A program made the translations under genes and the position numbers. 51,864 nucleotides of DNA from assembly GCA_948467735.1 (NCBI GenBank), contig CAOKFN010000033.1, positions 1 to 51,864 on the forward strand, written 5' to 3'. How positions within the stretch are numbered: the stretch's first letter is position 1; each line of letters opens with the position of its first letter. This document shows, one piece after another, positions 42,712 through 51,192 of this stretch. A model generated the notes under the pieces. The model was not told the origin of the DNA, made no database searches, and was given only the letters and a program-made list of their open reading frames with translations. Origin of the DNA: an uncultured bacterium (GTDB lineage: Bacteria; Bacillota; Clostridia; Lachnospirales; Lachnospiraceae).

Positions 42712-42871
42712 AAACACAAAGCATAACATTTTCTAACACATGGCATTTTATTCTATTTTCGTCTTTTCAAGAAATCTATGCTTTTATTCCAATTAACAGC
42801 AATAGGAGCAGAGGATTTCCGGTGGGACAGGCAGGATTTTTCTTCTGCGGGCATTTTCAAGGGAGGAAAAC

Positions 42872-43744
42872 ATGCAGTTTGTCTCGTTAAAGAACGACTA
42901 TGTATTTCGGGAGCTTTTTTCTTATGAAAACGTCAGAAAGCAGTTCCTCAGCGACGTGCTGGGCATACCCGCAGAGAGCATGAAATCTGTCAGAATCGTT
43001 AATCCCTATCTGTGGAAGCGCCTCCGACGGCAGAAGCAGGGCATCCTCGACATGGCGCTGGAGCTGGACGACGGTACCAAAATTAACATTGAACTTCAGG
43101 TGCGCCGCCAGAACCACTGGATTGAAAGAAAGCTGTTCTACCTCGCCAAGATGTACACGCAGGACTTGAAATCCGGACAGGACTACGGGAAGCTGCGCAG
43201 ATGCATAAGCATCAGCATACTGGATTTTAAGCTGACGGAAGAGGAGGAATGCCATTCGGCGTACCTGCTGCGGAACAAAAGCGGCAGGGAGCTGACGGGG
43301 CTGTTTGAACTGCATATCATAGAGCTTGGGAAGAAGCTGAACGGGACTGATCCGGTCACTGACTGGGTTCGGCTGTTCAACGCGCAGAGCTGGGAGGATT
43401 TGGATATGATTAGGACAAAGAACAGGGGAATTATGGAAGCGATGGAAATCCTGCGGAAGCTGAGCCTGAGCAGGCCGCTGAGGCTGTTATACGAACAGCG
43501 CCTGAAAGACATCCGGGACCGCCGGGCGGAGGATGAATATGTCTGGGACGCCGGGAAAGCAGAAGGAATGGCGGAGGGAATCGCACGGTCTATTTTTCAG
43601 CTTCTGGGAGAATACGGCGATATTCCGGAAGAATTAAAAAGAAAAATTCTGTCCCAGAAGGACAGCGATACATTATACCTTTGGCTCAAAACTGCCGCCA
43701 GTTCCCAAAGCATAGAGCAGTTTACAGAGAAATGCAGACTGTAG
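42872..43744 (+). CDS. Rpn-family nuclease/putative transposase (PD-(D/E)XK), 290 aa
   Basis: Begins VSLKNDYVFRELF, the usual Rpn opening, followed by the nuclease core GILDMALELDDGTKINIELQ with the Asp, Glu and Gln of the PD-(D/E)XK fold. The C-terminal part is helical. Rpn proteins are recombination-promoting nucleases often labelled transposases; they occur in many copies in Lachnospiraceae. GGGAGG lies six bases before the ATG. It is convergent with the DUF4349 gene. The nuclease motif is intact. Confidence 0.88.
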   Translation: MQFVSLKNDYVFRELFSYENVRKQFLSDVLGIPAESMKSVRIVNPYLWKRLRRQKQGILDMALELDDGTKINIELQVRRQNHWIERKLFYLAKMYTQDLKSGQDYGKLRRCISISILDFKLTEEEECHSAYLLRNKSGRELTGLFELHIIELGKKLNGTDPVTDWVRLFNAQSWEDLDMIRTKNRGIMEAMEILRKLSLSRPLRLLYEQRLKDIRDRRAEDEYVWDAGKAEGMAEGIARSIFQLLGEYGDIPEELKRKILSQKDSDTLYLWLKTAASSQSIEQFTEKCRL

Positions 43745-43863
43745 CCTCCAATCAGGCCAGAATTCCTCAACCATTGTTTTATTCAAGGGCCGCGGAAACC
43801 GTCGGCAGCCCTGCCCCAAAAGAAGGACAGGACAGCCTGCTGTTTCTGCGGCCTATGCCGTTT

Positions 43864-44982
43864 CTATTCTTTCTGCTGCTCCTGCATCCTCTGCTGCTCC
43901 TGAGCCTTCTGCTGCTCCTGCATCCTCTGCTGTTCCTGCATTCTCTGCTGTTCCTGAGCCTTCTGCTGTTCCTGCATCCTCCACTGCTCCTGCGCCTTCT
44001 GCTGCTCCTGAATTTTCTGATCTTTCTTCAGCCTTCGTTTTCTGCGTACTGCCTTCCAGATACAGACTGCCGCCCCAATCACCGCCGCCCATATGACAAA
44101 GTAGGGAATTCTTATCACAAACCAGATGCCAAATTCCAAGATTCCGTTTCCAATGCTGTGAACACTCTCCAAAAAGCCGGAGGAAACCCGTTCCCATGCG
44201 CTCTGTTTCACTTCCACCACAGGAGTCAATTCCCTCACCTCGGTAATCTTCATATTCACAGTGCTGTAATCCACCAGATTATCAATGGTACGCAGTTTTG
44301 ATTCCATACTTTCCAGCTGATAGCGAACCTCCGACAGCCGTTCCTCCAGCGAAATCACCGTCTCCACCGAATCCGCCTTGTCCAAGAACTCCAGCAGTCT
44401 GGACTGTTCCGTGCGGAGGGTATCCCTGCGGCTTTCCATATCCACATAAGACAGCGTCACGTCTTCGCTGCTTTTATTGCGTCTGGTAATATTGCACACA
44501 TCCGAAACCGTATTCAAAAAGCTGTCCAGTCGAGCCGCCGGAATACGGATTGTCATATTGGAATACCTCGCGGCGCGGCTGCCGGAATAACTGCTGCCAT
44601 TGTATTCCTCCATACTTTCTATATAGCCGCCCAGACTTTTAATCTGCGCCTCAAGACCGGACATGGTCTCCTCGAACTCCTTTGTCTCCGCCTCAAGGTT
44701 TATTCTTGTAATCAGCTTTCCCGTATTCAAAACGCCTTCCGTTCCCTCTGCGCCCGTCATGCTTCCGCTGTCATAGATACCTCCCCCATAGGTTCCCTCC
44801 ACCGCTGAGGGCGCGGAACTGACGCTATTATGAGAACTGTCCCCCCGAGAAGAAGTTATCCCATCGCCTGACCAGCCGCTGTCCGCACAGCCCGTACACA
44901 GAACCGCCGCCAGAACCCATGCCGCCGTATAAATGCCCGCTTTCCACCTTTCGCTTCCTTTTCTTGCCGCTTCCCTTTTCAT
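43864..44982 (-). CDS. DUF4349 lipoprotein with Gln-rich tail, 372 aa
   Basis: Signal peptide with lipobox LCTGC, a Ser/Gly-rich linker (35-80), then a DUF4349 domain (about 85-265, with KLITRINLEAETKEFEE and YVDMESRRDTL) containing a coiled coil. A transmembrane segment near residues 285-308 (FVIRIPYFVIWAAVIGAAVC) and a basic stretch follow. The last 49 residues are a Gln/Glu-rich hexapeptide repeat. The domain should lie outside the cell and the Gln-rich tail inside. DUF4349 proteins are envelope proteins of unknown role. AGGAGG precedes the start. Confidence 0.88.
   Translation of the reverse strand: MKREAARKGSERWKAGIYTAAWVLAAVLCTGCADSGWSGDGITSSRGDSSHNSVSSAPSAVEGTYGGGIYDSGSMTGAEGTEGVLNTGKLITRINLEAETKEFEETMSGLEAQIKSLGGYIESMEEYNGSSYSGSRAARYSNMTIRIPAARLDSFLNTVSDVCNITRRNKSSEDVTLSYVDMESRRDTLRTEQSRLLEFLDKADSVETVISLEERLSEVRYQLESMESKLRTIDNLVDYSTVNMKITEVRELTPVVEVKQSAWERVSSGFLESVHSIGNGILEFGIWFVIRIPYFVIWAAVIGAAVCIWKAVRRKRRLKKDQKIQEQQKAQEQWRMQEQQKAQEQQRMQEQQRMQEQQKAQEQQRMQEQQKE
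43867..44013 (-). repeat. In-frame 18-bp tandem repeat at the 3' end of the DUF4349 gene
   Basis: About eight units of six codons encode QEQQKA, QEQQRM or QEQWRM, to the last codon of the gene. Likely an intracellular coiled or extended tail. The high identity of units makes slippage and length variation plausible. Confidence 0.88.
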
Positions 44983-45032
44983 TATTTACCCTCCTATTTC
45001 AAGTTCCCGCCTGCGGGAATTTGTTCCGTAAG

Positions 45033-45070
45033 AAAAAACCGGGACCTTCCGCTTTACAATGCCCCGGTTT
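45033..45070 (-). terminator. Intrinsic terminator after the M16C peptidase gene
   Basis: Stem AAACCGGG / CCCGGTTT with a loop of about 16 bases, ending in TTTT on the minus strand. It is 27 bases past the peptidase stop. Confidence 0.85.
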
Positions 45071-45096
45071 CTCCATATCAGATAAAACGAAAAAAA

Positions 45097-48012
45097 TCAG
45101 AAAAGGTTCTCTATATTCATAAATTTATCTGCTTCCGCTTTAATTTTCTGTTCGTTTCCTACCACGCAGAGACAGTCCCCGTCCATAAAGGCCCTGATAT
45201 ACTGCGCCATGCTGCGGATATCCTCAGGCGAGGCGTCCCGCATCTCGTCCCTCTCTTTCTGAATCATGCCGTATGTCGCTCCCATCATATATGCGTTCTT
45301 GGAACGACGGCCCTTAGCGGCGGCCGTCAAAGGCATATCCATATTGCTGAAAGCGCCGATAATGTACTGGGTCATGGTTCTTTCGTCCGCATCATAATTG
45401 GCAATAAAATCCGCCGCTTTCTCATACACGTCAATGGTCTGTGACAGATTCGGATCCCTGTAGGAGACAAAATAGCTGACGCCGCTCCTGCCAAATCCGC
45501 ACATACAGCCGTAGGCGCCGCCCTTGACGCGGATGTTCGTCCACAAATACTCATATCCCATCATCACCCGCAGCACATTCAGCGTGCCGGTATAGGGAAG
45601 ACCTTTTTTCACAAAATTACCCGCCCGGCATACATACTGAACCTGTCCCGCGTTCATAAAGCCCTCGTTCTTCTTAGACACCACAGGGACATAATTCCCC
45701 TTTTCCACCTCGCAGGTATACAGCCGCTCCTTCAAAGCATTTACGGATTCTTTCAGATTCTTGAACGCCTCCTCGTCTCCGGTAAAATCCAGCATCAGAT
45801 TTTCGGGACGGAAAATCATCTTACAGAGAGCTTCCAGCCTTTGCACCAGCCGCTCCTTTTCCTTCTCAAAATTCTTCTCCAATCCCGTGGACAGTCGGTA
45901 TTGACCGATTCCGCTTAATTCATCCTCCACCACGTCCTGCGGATTCACATAGGACAGGGCCCTTGTCACCGCCACATTATGGCCGTTTTCCATCATGGAT
46001 TCCTGCATTCTGGAATTGTTCTCCGCAAGAATTTCCTTTAACCGCTTCACGTCCGCCAGACTGCTGGTCAATATCATTTCGCCCATCAACTCCACAGCCT
46101 TTTCCAGATTGGCGTTCAGGGCCTTCCCGCTGACTTCCATGAAAAGCTGATACTTATCCGGATCCTCCACATCCCTGTATACGGTCCAATCGGTGTAAAT
46201 TCCGCCGGTGGTCAGGTTAATCTCATTGCACAATTCCGCATAGGAGTAATGCTCCGTGTCCAGACGGCAGAATACGCCTGCCAGAATGCCGATATAAGGG
46301 AAATATTCCTCCGGAATATCATGTATCCTGAACATCAAGGTCAGATAGCCGATGCCGTTGGTGAACACATTGTGATACAGCGCGGGTATCTCCCCCAGCA
46401 TCTTCTCTTCATTGATCAAAGGCGCCGCTTCCTTCTTTAAATCCTCTCTGGTCAGCAGAGGAATCTTCGCCAAATCCTCCGGCCGGTCTTTCGTTTCCCT
46501 AAACGCCGTCAGCGCGTCCGTCATGGCATGTACTCCGGCCAATTCTTCCTTGGACATGCCCGCCTTTAACCTTCCCAGCTTCTCTTTCAGGGCGTCCTCC
46601 TGTTCCTTGGCCAGTCCCGCCTTGGGCGCTAAGATGACCATCGCCGCATGAGAGTTCTTCAGCAGGTACTTTTCAACCAGCCCTTCAAAATATCCCTCCC
46701 CGACTTTCCCCCGAAGTCTTGCAAAGGTATCGTTTGCCTCAATATGGATAAAAGGCCTGCTGTCGTCATACAGCCAGCTGTCCAGCATCTGAAGGCCATA
46801 GGCCAGTCCCTTGGGCCGTCTTCCGTAATCCGCCTCCCGATACTTGAACTCATAGAAATTAATCGCGGACAAAAGGGCCTTTTCCCCAAAACCATTTTTT
46901 ACAATTCCGGCCAGAACGTCGTAAATGACTTCCTTAAATTCCTCCTCCCGCTTTACGGAAGTCCCCTTTGCCACCACGCTGAAGCTGGGCTGCCTGAGAT
47001 TGTTGTCATACAGACTGAACACATCCCTGCCAATTCCCTTATCGATCAAGGCCTTCTTCAAGGGCGCGCCCGGAACGGTACAGAGGGCGAAATCCAGTAC
47101 TTTAAACGCCACATACAAATCCCTGTCAAGACTGTCGCCCACGGACCAGTTCCATGCCAGATAAGCGTTTTCCTCCACATCCTCCCCCTCGCTGACAGGA
47201 TATTCCCTGACACGGCGGGCAGGCTGAGTAAAGGCAGGCTCCAGACCGATAGCGGAGTCCACCGCAAGCGCGTCAAAATGAGACAGATAATGCTCGTCAA
47301 TAAAGGCAAGCTTCTCCGCCATATCCATATCGCCATACAGATAGATATAGCTGTTGGAGGGATGATAATAGGTTCTGTGGAAATCCAGAAACTGCTCATA
47401 GGTCAGCTCCGGAATTACCTCCGGATCGCCGCCGGACTCACAGCCATAAGTGTTATGGGGATACAAGGCGGACGAAATCTCCCGATACAGCACCCCGTCC
47501 GGAGAAGAGAACGCCCCCTTCATCTCATTGTATACCACCCCGTTATAAATCAGTTCGTCCGCCTCATTCAGCTCATAATGCCAGCCCTCCTGACGAAAAA
47601 TCGCCTCCTCTTGATAGATTTTCGGATAAAATACCGCGTCCAGATATACATGCATCAGATTCTGGAAATCCTTATCGTTACAGCTGGCCACCGGATAAAC
47701 CGTTTTATCCGGATAAGTCATTGCATTTAGAAAAGTATTCAAAGACCCCTTGGCCAGCTCGATAAAAGGATCCTTGATGGGAAATTCCTTTGAGCCGCAG
47801 AGCACGGAATGCTCCAAAATATGTGCCACGCCCGTAGAATCCTTGGGCGTTGTGCGAAATCCAATGTAAAACACCTTGTTGTCGTCATCATTAGAAATTA
47901 GAGCGACTCGCGCGCCCGTCTTCTTATGTCTGCACAGACAGACCACACTGTTAATGTCCGGAGCCTCCCTTTTCTCAATCACCTCATAGCTTGTCAATTC
48001 TTCTACCTTCAT
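45097..48012 (-). CDS. M16C-family zinc metallopeptidase (presequence-protease-like), 971 aa
   Basis: Inverzincin-type peptidase. The inverted zinc motif His-Ile-Leu-Glu-His is at residues 64-68 (GVAHILEHSVLCGS), and the distal Glu lies in NGVVYNEMKGAF. Four M16-like domains in one chain with total length near 970 match the PreP/CYM1 group, which degrades short peptides. No signal peptide, so it is probably cytoplasmic and recycles peptides. Ribosome site AAGGA is close to the ATG. Terminated by a strong hairpin. Confidence 0.93.
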   Translation of the reverse strand: MKVEELTSYEVIEKREAPDINSVVCLCRHKKTGARVALISNDDDNKVFYIGFRTTPKDSTGVAHILEHSVLCGSKEFPIKDPFIELAKGSLNTFLNAMTYPDKTVYPVASCNDKDFQNLMHVYLDAVFYPKIYQEEAIFRQEGWHYELNEADELIYNGVVYNEMKGAFSSPDGVLYREISSALYPHNTYGCESGGDPEVIPELTYEQFLDFHRTYYHPSNSYIYLYGDMDMAEKLAFIDEHYLSHFDALAVDSAIGLEPAFTQPARRVREYPVSEGEDVEENAYLAWNWSVGDSLDRDLYVAFKVLDFALCTVPGAPLKKALIDKGIGRDVFSLYDNNLRQPSFSVVAKGTSVKREEEFKEVIYDVLAGIVKNGFGEKALLSAINFYEFKYREADYGRRPKGLAYGLQMLDSWLYDDSRPFIHIEANDTFARLRGKVGEGYFEGLVEKYLLKNSHAAMVILAPKAGLAKEQEDALKEKLGRLKAGMSKEELAGVHAMTDALTAFRETKDRPEDLAKIPLLTREDLKKEAAPLINEEKMLGEIPALYHNVFTNGIGYLTLMFRIHDIPEEYFPYIGILAGVFCRLDTEHYSYAELCNEINLTTGGIYTDWTVYRDVEDPDKYQLFMEVSGKALNANLEKAVELMGEMILTSSLADVKRLKEILAENNSRMQESMMENGHNVAVTRALSYVNPQDVVEDELSGIGQYRLSTGLEKNFEKEKERLVQRLEALCKMIFRPENLMLDFTGDEEAFKNLKESVNALKERLYTCEVEKGNYVPVVSKKNEGFMNAGQVQYVCRAGNFVKKGLPYTGTLNVLRVMMGYEYLWTNIRVKGGAYGCMCGFGRSGVSYFVSYRDPNLSQTIDVYEKAADFIANYDADERTMTQYIIGAFSNMDMPLTAAAKGRRSKNAYMMGATYGMIQKERDEMRDASPEDIRSMAQYIRAFMDGDCLCVVGNEQKIKAEADKFMNIENLF

Positions 48013-48154
48013 TCCTTTTCTCTCCTATACATCTTCTTGATTTATAACATGTCTTCCGGACCTGACTTTCCCAAAAAGACTCGGACATTTCGTGCGAATC
48101 CCAGAAGGAAGCCTGCCCAAAAACAAGTTTGCCTGATATTTTTCGGTGTGCCGC

Positions 48155-48195
48155 TTAAAAATTCTTAGCCAACATACTTTGCCGGCTTAGAATTT
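48155..48195 (-). terminator. Terminator-like hairpin after the 48206 gene
   Basis: Twelve-base perfect stem (AAATTCTAAGCC / GGCTAAGAATTT) with a 13-base loop and T-rich continuation on the minus strand, 10 bases past the stop. Confidence 0.75.
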
Positions 48196-48205
48196 GTTTA
48201 CACAC

Positions 48206-48703
48206 TTATAAACCCGCCAGCGCCAGTTTGCTGACGGAAAGTTCCTGAACTACCATTCCCCGCTTTTCCTTCTCCTCGGGCGGTATCCTGACCAGCTGTT
48301 CCACCGTCAGCTGTTTTGTCACATACTGTTTCTTTCCCGGCCGCCTTACATTTTCTTCCGCAGCGCCTCCCTTCCTGCGGGCTTTCCAAGCTTTCGCCCT
48401 TTTTGTCCCTATCCCGAACCAGCTCTTTCTCTGTTTTTCTTCTATGACATTTATCTTCACTTTCGCTTTCATCTGTGTATACAGCTTTACTAAAAAGCTT
48501 TCCGGCGTCAAATAGTACAAGTGTGTTTCCAGCGAATCCTCCAAATCTGCCTCGGGCAGAATATACCTCTCTACCAGCATACGGAATTTAAACAGAATTT
48601 CTTCCTCCTCCAAAAGCTCTGCGAACGTATATTTGCATCCCACATAAACTCTGCCCGTATCCTGCATACTATATTTATAATCTTCATAAACACTCTTCTG
48701 CAT
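48206..48703 (-). CDS. Unknown basic protein, 165 aa
   Basis: Not recognised. The first 85 residues are acidic and hydrophobic (FAELLEEEEILFKFRMLVERY); the middle is very basic (GTKRAKAWKARRKGG). The last 45 residues (QLTVEQLVRIPPEEKEKR) look like a small compact domain. No signal peptide or membrane segment. It is followed by a hairpin terminator and sits downstream of the sigma-like gene, with a dispersed repeat between them. Confidence 0.62.
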   Translation of the reverse strand: MQKSVYEDYKYSMQDTGRVYVGCKYTFAELLEEEEILFKFRMLVERYILPEADLEDSLETHLYYLTPESFLVKLYTQMKAKVKINVIEEKQRKSWFGIGTKRAKAWKARRKGGAAEENVRRPGKKQYVTKQLTVEQLVRIPPEEKEKRGMVVQELSVSKLALAGL

Positions 48704-48740
48704 ACCCGCCCCCTATTGATACTGACAGCCCCTAAAGACT

Positions 48741-48830
48741 GCCCTGCCGCCCGGCTCATAACGCCTGCCGCTCATGAATCGGACGGCAGGCGCTGTGAAC
48801 CGGCCGCAGATTCTATGGCTTGTGAGTATA
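48741..48830. repeat. Dispersed intergenic repeat copy with hairpin
   Basis: Contains a 9-base perfect stem (CGCCTGCCG / CGGCAGGCG, 48762-48792) and a right part that matches the element at 22165-22235 (order GGCGCTGTGAACCGG, GCAGATT, CTTGTGAGTATAA). A third, weaker copy is at 22341-22425. Confidence 0.5.
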
Positions 48831-48837
48831 AACTTCC

Positions 48838-49749
48838 TCATAAATACTCCATGGCAATATCTTCTATTTTATATCCGCTCATGCGCATGGCGTCCTGTAT
48901 AGCTTTTACGGATAACCCCGTCTCCCCGGCTAATTCCTGCGGCGTCACTTTTCTGCGCAGTTCTTCCGCCAGAGCTCTGGCCTTATCCGCCACCATATTC
49001 ACCTGCTCCGCCGCCTTTTTATCCACTTTCTCACAATCAGCAGTCCGGCGGATAAGCTCCTCCATGGCGTCCATCACCTGTCTGGCCAGCACTCCCTGCA
49101 CTTTCGCCGCTTTTCCGCCGGGAATTTTACCGGAATCCTCCTCTTCCGCAGACGGCCTCTCTTCCACATCCATGCAGCCCAGCGTTTTCAGCCCTGCGGC
49201 AAGGGCTATATTCCCCTCGCCAATCAAATCCTCCAGAAGTACGCCCTGTCCTGAATACAGCTTCGCAATATCCACCACATTCTTCAAAAAGCTCTCCATC
49301 AAGCGATGCTGCGCCTGCATATCTCCTGCTAAGGCCAAAATCGTATCATCCTCCAGCTCCTTATCGTCACGCACGGGCAGTAACGCAATTTCCTCCAAAT
49401 AGGTTTGAAGATAATCCTTTTCTTTTTCCGTCAGAAAATCATCCTCAAAGGAATCCTCCCCAATGGATTCTTTCCCAAAGAGCTCCTCCTCGAAAGATTC
49501 CTTCAAAGAGGATTCCTCCATTGAGGATTCCTCCGATAAGCCTCCGCTCCCCTCTGGCTTCCCGCACACAATCCTGTGCTTTGCCAGATAATCAAATATC
49601 ATCCCCATCTGCGTTTCATTCAAGTCCAGACTGGAAAACTCCTCCTTCACCTGAGCCTCGCGAATCCGATTCCCCTGCTCTTTTGCAATCCGTCGCACCT
49701 TCTCCAGACTTTGTACAAACAAAAGTTCCTTGGAAACATCCTCCTGCAT
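48838..49749 (-). CDS. Sigma-70-like protein lacking promoter-recognition regions, 303 aa
   Basis: Residues 1-60 resemble sigma region 1.1 (LNETQMGMIFDYLAKHRIV). A Ser/Glu-rich repeat follows (70-108), then regions 1.2 to 2.2 (residues 112-185: YLQTYLEEIALLPVRD, LEDLIGEGNIALAAGL), which bind core RNA polymerase. Regions 2.3-2.4, which melt and read the -10 box, are replaced by about 35 unrelated residues. A region 3-like helix-turn-helix (KVTPQELAGETGLSVKAIQ) ends the protein and region 4 is absent. It may bind polymerase without directing promoter choice, for example as an anti- or co-sigma. AGGAG lies seven bases before the ATG. Confidence 0.75.
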   Translation of the reverse strand: MQEDVSKELLFVQSLEKVRRIAKEQGNRIREAQVKEEFSSLDLNETQMGMIFDYLAKHRIVCGKPEGSGGLSEESSMEESSLKESFEEELFGKESIGEDSFEDDFLTEKEKDYLQTYLEEIALLPVRDDKELEDDTILALAGDMQAQHRLMESFLKNVVDIAKLYSGQGVLLEDLIGEGNIALAAGLKTLGCMDVEERPSAEEEDSGKIPGGKAAKVQGVLARQVMDAMEELIRRTADCEKVDKKAAEQVNMVADKARALAEELRRKVTPQELAGETGLSVKAIQDAMRMSGYKIEDIAMEYL

Positions 49750-49800
49750 TTTTATTCTCCTATTCTTGTACCGCATTCCCCTACATTACCCCGCAGACGG

Positions 49801-49842
49801 GAAGAAATTATGACTGCCAAGTTCCGCATTCATAATTTCTTC
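49801..49842 (-). terminator. Long inverted repeat after the rhomboid-like gene
   Basis: Perfect 13-base arms (GAAGAAATTATGA / TCATAATTTCTTC) with a 16-base loop, 20 bases past the stop of the rhomboid-like gene. No U-run follows, so it may attenuate rather than end transcription into the sigma-like gene. Confidence 0.5.
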
Positions 49843-49861
49843 CGGGTACTTCCGGGCGTCC

Positions 49862-50713
49862 CTACTTCACATGTTCATGGGTGAATAGATGTTCTTGGCA
49901 GTACTCATAATTTCCATTGCATTTTGAACAGAAACGGAACTCCAAGTTCGGATTATCTTCATCCGTCTGTCCGCACACCGCACATTTATGCTTTGTGACC
50001 TTGGAATTCTTTCTAATATCCTGCCTGAATTCCGCCCTTCTCTTCATCTGCTTTGGCGACATATGGATATGGTTCCTCGATGTAAAAAAGAAAATCACAA
50101 AATTCAACAGCGAAGACCCTATTGCAATTCTAATCGTAAGACCTCCTCTGAAGAAATCATATACCAGCAGCGCTCCATATATAATCCCCATCCACTTTAC
50201 CTTAATAGGAATAATGAACATCAAAAGCACCTGAACATCCGGAAAAGTAGCGGCAAACGCCAGAAAAATGGACATATTGATATAGTACGTATTAAAATAC
50301 CGAGATTCGAAGGCAAACAGCCCGCTCGCAACGGTGGGCGCAATGTGGAAACCTTCCATGGCATACACAATCCCCATCCACAGAAAGCTTCCCAAGACCG
50401 TAAACAGCACTCCCGATAAAAGATATACATTATAGCGATAAGTCCCCCACGTCCTCTCAAGACTGCTGCCTATATTATAATAAAACAAAAGCATTATGAT
50501 TGTAAACGGGTCCAATGAGCTGGGAGGCACAATGATCCATGTAAACACCCTCCAAATCTGGCCATGCAGTATGGCATAGGGATTTAAGGTCAGATACAAA
50601 AGAAAATTACTGTTAATCGCCTCCATGATATATCCCGCCGCATAGCACAATATCAGCACAAGCGACAAATTTCTAATGGCATACTTTCCAAATTTTTTCT
50701 CAAAATTGCTCAT
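49862..50713 (-). CDS. Rhomboid-fold membrane protein with C-terminal zinc ribbon, 283 aa
   Basis: Six or so hydrophobic helices between residues 15 and 215, with the rhomboid-like segment HGQIWRVFTWIIVPPSS and SSLERTWGTYRYN. A C-terminal cytoplasmic tail carries a zinc ribbon (CAVCGQ and CSKCNGNYEYC). The catalytic Gly-x-Ser-Gly of rhomboid proteases is not apparent, so it may be an inactive, derlin-like member. The start is at MSNFEKK with GGAGG ten bases upstream; longer versions of the frame are basic and lack a ribosome site. Confidence 0.75.
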   Translation of the reverse strand: MSNFEKKFGKYAIRNLSLVLILCYAAGYIMEAINSNFLLYLTLNPYAILHGQIWRVFTWIIVPPSSLDPFTIIMLLFYYNIGSSLERTWGTYRYNVYLLSGVLFTVLGSFLWMGIVYAMEGFHIAPTVASGLFAFESRYFNTYYINMSIFLAFAATFPDVQVLLMFIIPIKVKWMGIIYGALLVYDFFRGGLTIRIAIGSSLLNFVIFFFTSRNHIHMSPKQMKRRAEFRQDIRKNSKVTKHKCAVCGQTDEDNPNLEFRFCSKCNGNYEYCQEHLFTHEHVK

Positions 50714-50756
50714 CCGGGTCAATCCTCCATCTCCGCATCTTATCGCCTCTGGGACA

Positions 50757-50781
50757 TGTTTGAAAAAGCATTTTTCAAACA
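50757..50781 (-). promoter_or_regulatory. Perfect hairpin in the rhomboid-like gene leader
   Basis: Eleven-base arms (TGTTTGAAAAA / TTTTTCAAACA) with a 3-base loop, 43 bases before the start codon and downstream of the promoter at 50856-50884. On the minus strand the loop is followed by the TTTTT within the stem. It could act as an attenuator or protein-binding site. Confidence 0.45.
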
Positions 50782-50855
50782 CGCCCCCCTCATGCGGCCT
50801 CGGAGGACGTCTCCTTCTTCCGGGTCTGCATTTTATTCGGCGCGTCTGCATATCC

Positions 50856-50884
50856 ATTTTATCATCCCTATTTACATAAGTAAA
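50856..50884 (-). promoter_or_regulatory. Probable promoter of the rhomboid-like gene
   Basis: TTTACT, 17-base spacer, TAAAAT on the minus strand. It would give a leader of about 135 bases that holds the 50757-50781 hairpin. Confidence 0.6.
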
Positions 50885-51030
50885 CCAGACTTTTCCTTTT
50901 TTTATATAAAAATCAGTTTTTTTATAAACTTTTCACAGGTGCCGCCGTTCTTCGTCCGCAAGGGTAAAACGCCCGGAGACTGCGGCGGCGAATGCCATAA
51001 ATTCCCCGTGGAATATGGTTTTTAAGCTGC

Positions 51031-51059
51031 TTGCATTTTATTTTACAGTGTACTATAAT
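51031..51059 (+). promoter_or_regulatory. Probable promoter of the dehydratase-activator-like gene
   Basis: TTGCAT, 17-base spacer and a perfect TATAAT facing the gene at 51193. The -35 box is weak. Confidence 0.55.
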
Positions 51060-51192
51060 GTCATAGAATGTCGTCCTATGATGACGCCATATTTATTGTT
51101 GATTCATTGTTATTTCGCGGCGGTTATTCTTTTCGGCCGGGACATTACCGGACCGCCGCGCTGTTTCCTTAGATTTCAGGAAGGAGTATCAC
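51060..51192 (+). promoter_or_regulatory. Structured leader of the dehydratase-activator-like gene
   Basis: The 130-base leader holds a 9-base stem, CGCGGCGGT (51116-51124) with ACCGCCGCG (51152-51160), with a second small inverted repeat (TCATAG / CTATGA) near 51061-51081. AAGGAG follows and serves the start codon. Together with 50885-51030 it fills the divergent intergenic region; no gene is seen. No known riboswitch is recognised. Confidence 0.35.

Noticed and set aside
46648..47730. 360-codon plus-strand frame opposite the M16C peptidase
   Set aside because: Antisense shadow of a well-supported gene.
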